Shown in pieces: positions 57,775 through 58,546 of a DNA stretch of 58,546 nt; the stretch's first letter is position 1; every line of letters starts with the position of its first letter. The DNA comes from an uncultured Bacteroidales bacterium (GTDB lineage Bacteria; Bacteroidota; Bacteroidia; Bacteroidales; P3). The position numbers and the translations under genes were made by a program. Under the pieces are notes generated by a model. That model saw only the letters and a program-made list of their open reading frames with translations. It did no database searches and was not told the origin of the DNA. Location of the stretch: positions 1-58,546 of the forward strand of contig ONLW01000016.1 in the NCBI GenBank assembly GCA_900318835.1, given 5' to 3'.

Positions 57775-58546
57775 TCAATATTGTATCCGCAGCGGGACAC
57801 CGTCGATTTCAGTTCTGGTCTGGCCCTCGGGACCTATTTCTATCATGGGTGTCGAGCCACCCTCGATAATCACCTCACCCATCACAGTTGCTGTACCCTC
57901 CAACTCGATGGCCTTGAGCGGCATATCATTCGGCACCTTCACCGGGATGCGCTTTCGTGCATAGCCAACCTCTGAAAACACAAACTCATACTCACCCTTC
58001 TCCAACTTAAAATTAAAATTGCCGTCGAAATCGGTGTTTACTACGTTCACTTGCTTGCTATTTTTCAAAACAATAACATTGACAAACGGCAACACTTCCT
58101 TTGTCTTGCTGTCGATGACAGTACCCTTTGCGTTGAACGTCGCCCCCACCTGCCCCTTTGACGGCCTTTCCATTCCAACAGTATCAACCTTGGGTCTATC
58201 GTATGTGTCAAATTGTTTAGAATTGTAAACCAATTTCATAACACATTGTTCTTCGCCCCTTTGCACCCTCACATCGCGACGGTATTCATTATAGCCTAGG
58301 CTGCGCACCACCAATGTATATCTCCCATTATGGACAGTGAAGCGGTAGCGGCCGTTAAGATCAGTCTGCACCACCATGGCCCGGGCGGTGTCCTTGTAGA
58401 GCATCACCTCTGCGAACGGTATCGGCTCGTGGTTTCTCTCGTCGACCACCACACCCGTCACTTCGCACTCGTCCACCTGCCGCTCGTGCGACGGCGGTAA
58501 TTTTTCTGTCTCAGTGCTTTGTGCAACAGCGCTACCAGTAACTCCC
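57775..58546 (-). CDS. Carboxypeptidase-regulatory-like protein, 5' end outside the window
   Basis: The C-terminal 257 codons of a longer gene that continues beyond the right edge. Two CarboxypepD_reg-like beta domains are visible: CEVTGVVVDERNHEPIPFAEV with GRYTLVVRSLGYNEYRR, and KGTVIDSKTKEVLPFVNVIV with GEYEFVFSEVGYARKRIPV. It ends TEIDGVPLRIQY. The frame is open to the window edge, so the GTG at 58476 is not the likely start. A block of about 100 bases at the edge is identical to 57503-57601, 945 bases away in the broken copy. These domains often occur on surface or TonB-linked proteins; the role here is unknown. Confidence 0.75.
   Translation of the reverse strand, partial: GVTGSAVAQSTETEKLPPSHERQVDECEVTGVVVDERNHEPIPFAEVMLYKDTARAMVVQTDLNGRYRFTVHNGRYTLVVRSLGYNEYRRDVRVQRGEEQCVMKLVYNSKQFDTYDRPKVDTVGMERPSKGQVGATFNAKGTVIDSKTKEVLPFVNVIVLKNSKQVNVVNTDFDGNFNFKLEKGEYEFVFSEVGYARKRIPVKVPNDMPLKAIELEGTATVMGEVIIEGGSTPMIEIGPEGQTRTEIDGVPLRIQY

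Overview
The window looks like chromosomal DNA from a member of the Bacteroidales (phylum Bacteroidota). The evidence is: promoters of the Bacteroidota type (TTTG, 19 bases, TAnnTTTG) at 20220-20250 and 40704-40734; start sites without Shine-Dalgarno sequences; type IX secretion (T9SS) sorting domains on secreted proteins together with GldB; and families typical of the group (DUF3276, DUF3098, DUF5683, DUF6266, DUF349). The presence of T9SS cargo argues against Bacteroides itself. The species is not identifiable from what I can see. No rRNA, tRNA, CRISPR array, transposase or phage gene was seen.

Layout, left to right. 154-3279: a secreted M4-type metallopeptidase with a T9SS tail, AT-richer than the rest. 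3433-5283: a minus-strand ECF sigma / membrane protein / Spy-like operon, then an S4 RNA-binding protein. 5283-9878: parA-parB-DUF5683-exbB-exbD-tonB plus a DUF3276 gene. 9977-14678: ftcD, a tiny lipoprotein, dnaB and a cysteine-desulfidase-like gene. 14959-20213: dapD, a lipoprotein, dnaN, ftsX, DUF3098, uppP, truB. 20335-27345: DUF349 protein, GT90-like glycosyltransferase, gldB, LtaS-like sulfatase, lipid kinase, SUI1 factor. 27348-29513: NlpC/P60 lipoprotein, FtsB/DivIC-like protein, LysM transglycosylase. 29843-30456: a decayed T9SS cargo gene. 30567-32875: queA and rarA. 32872-40401: a minus-strand operon of redoxin, TPR protein, outer-membrane barrel and folC. 40812-48122: aspA and nqrABCDEF. 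48198-50591: a large type-B T9SS protein. 50865-51638: DUF6266. 51820-55529: sdhCAB/frdCAB. 55685-56689: a CDF metal exporter. 56813-58546: a tandem array of carboxypeptidase-regulatory-like genes, one of them broken.

The energy genes fit together. AspA makes fumarate from aspartate, Na+-NQR oxidises NADH and reduces quinone, and the SdhCAB/FrdCAB complex can pass those electrons to fumarate. The aspA and sdhC promoters carry the same upstream element (22 of 24 bases) at almost the same distance from the -7 box, which suggests a shared regulator.

The most unusual signal is a set of short, locus-specific repeats scattered through the window. The main class has a period of exactly 9 bases: a 6-base core, often a palindrome such as ACTAGT, TCTAGA or AATAAT, plus a variable trinucleotide. 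Copies lie between genes (uppP-truB, nqrE-nqrF, dnaB-UPF0597) and inside genes (truB, rarA, nqrA three times, nqrC, and two signal peptides). Inside genes the unit is always in phase with the codons. Other classes have periods of 7, 8, 11, 21 or 24 bases and usually form inverted pairs. A further palindromic family occurs three times, each time in a divergent promoter region. I do not recognise this repeat system from memory; whether it is already described needs a search.
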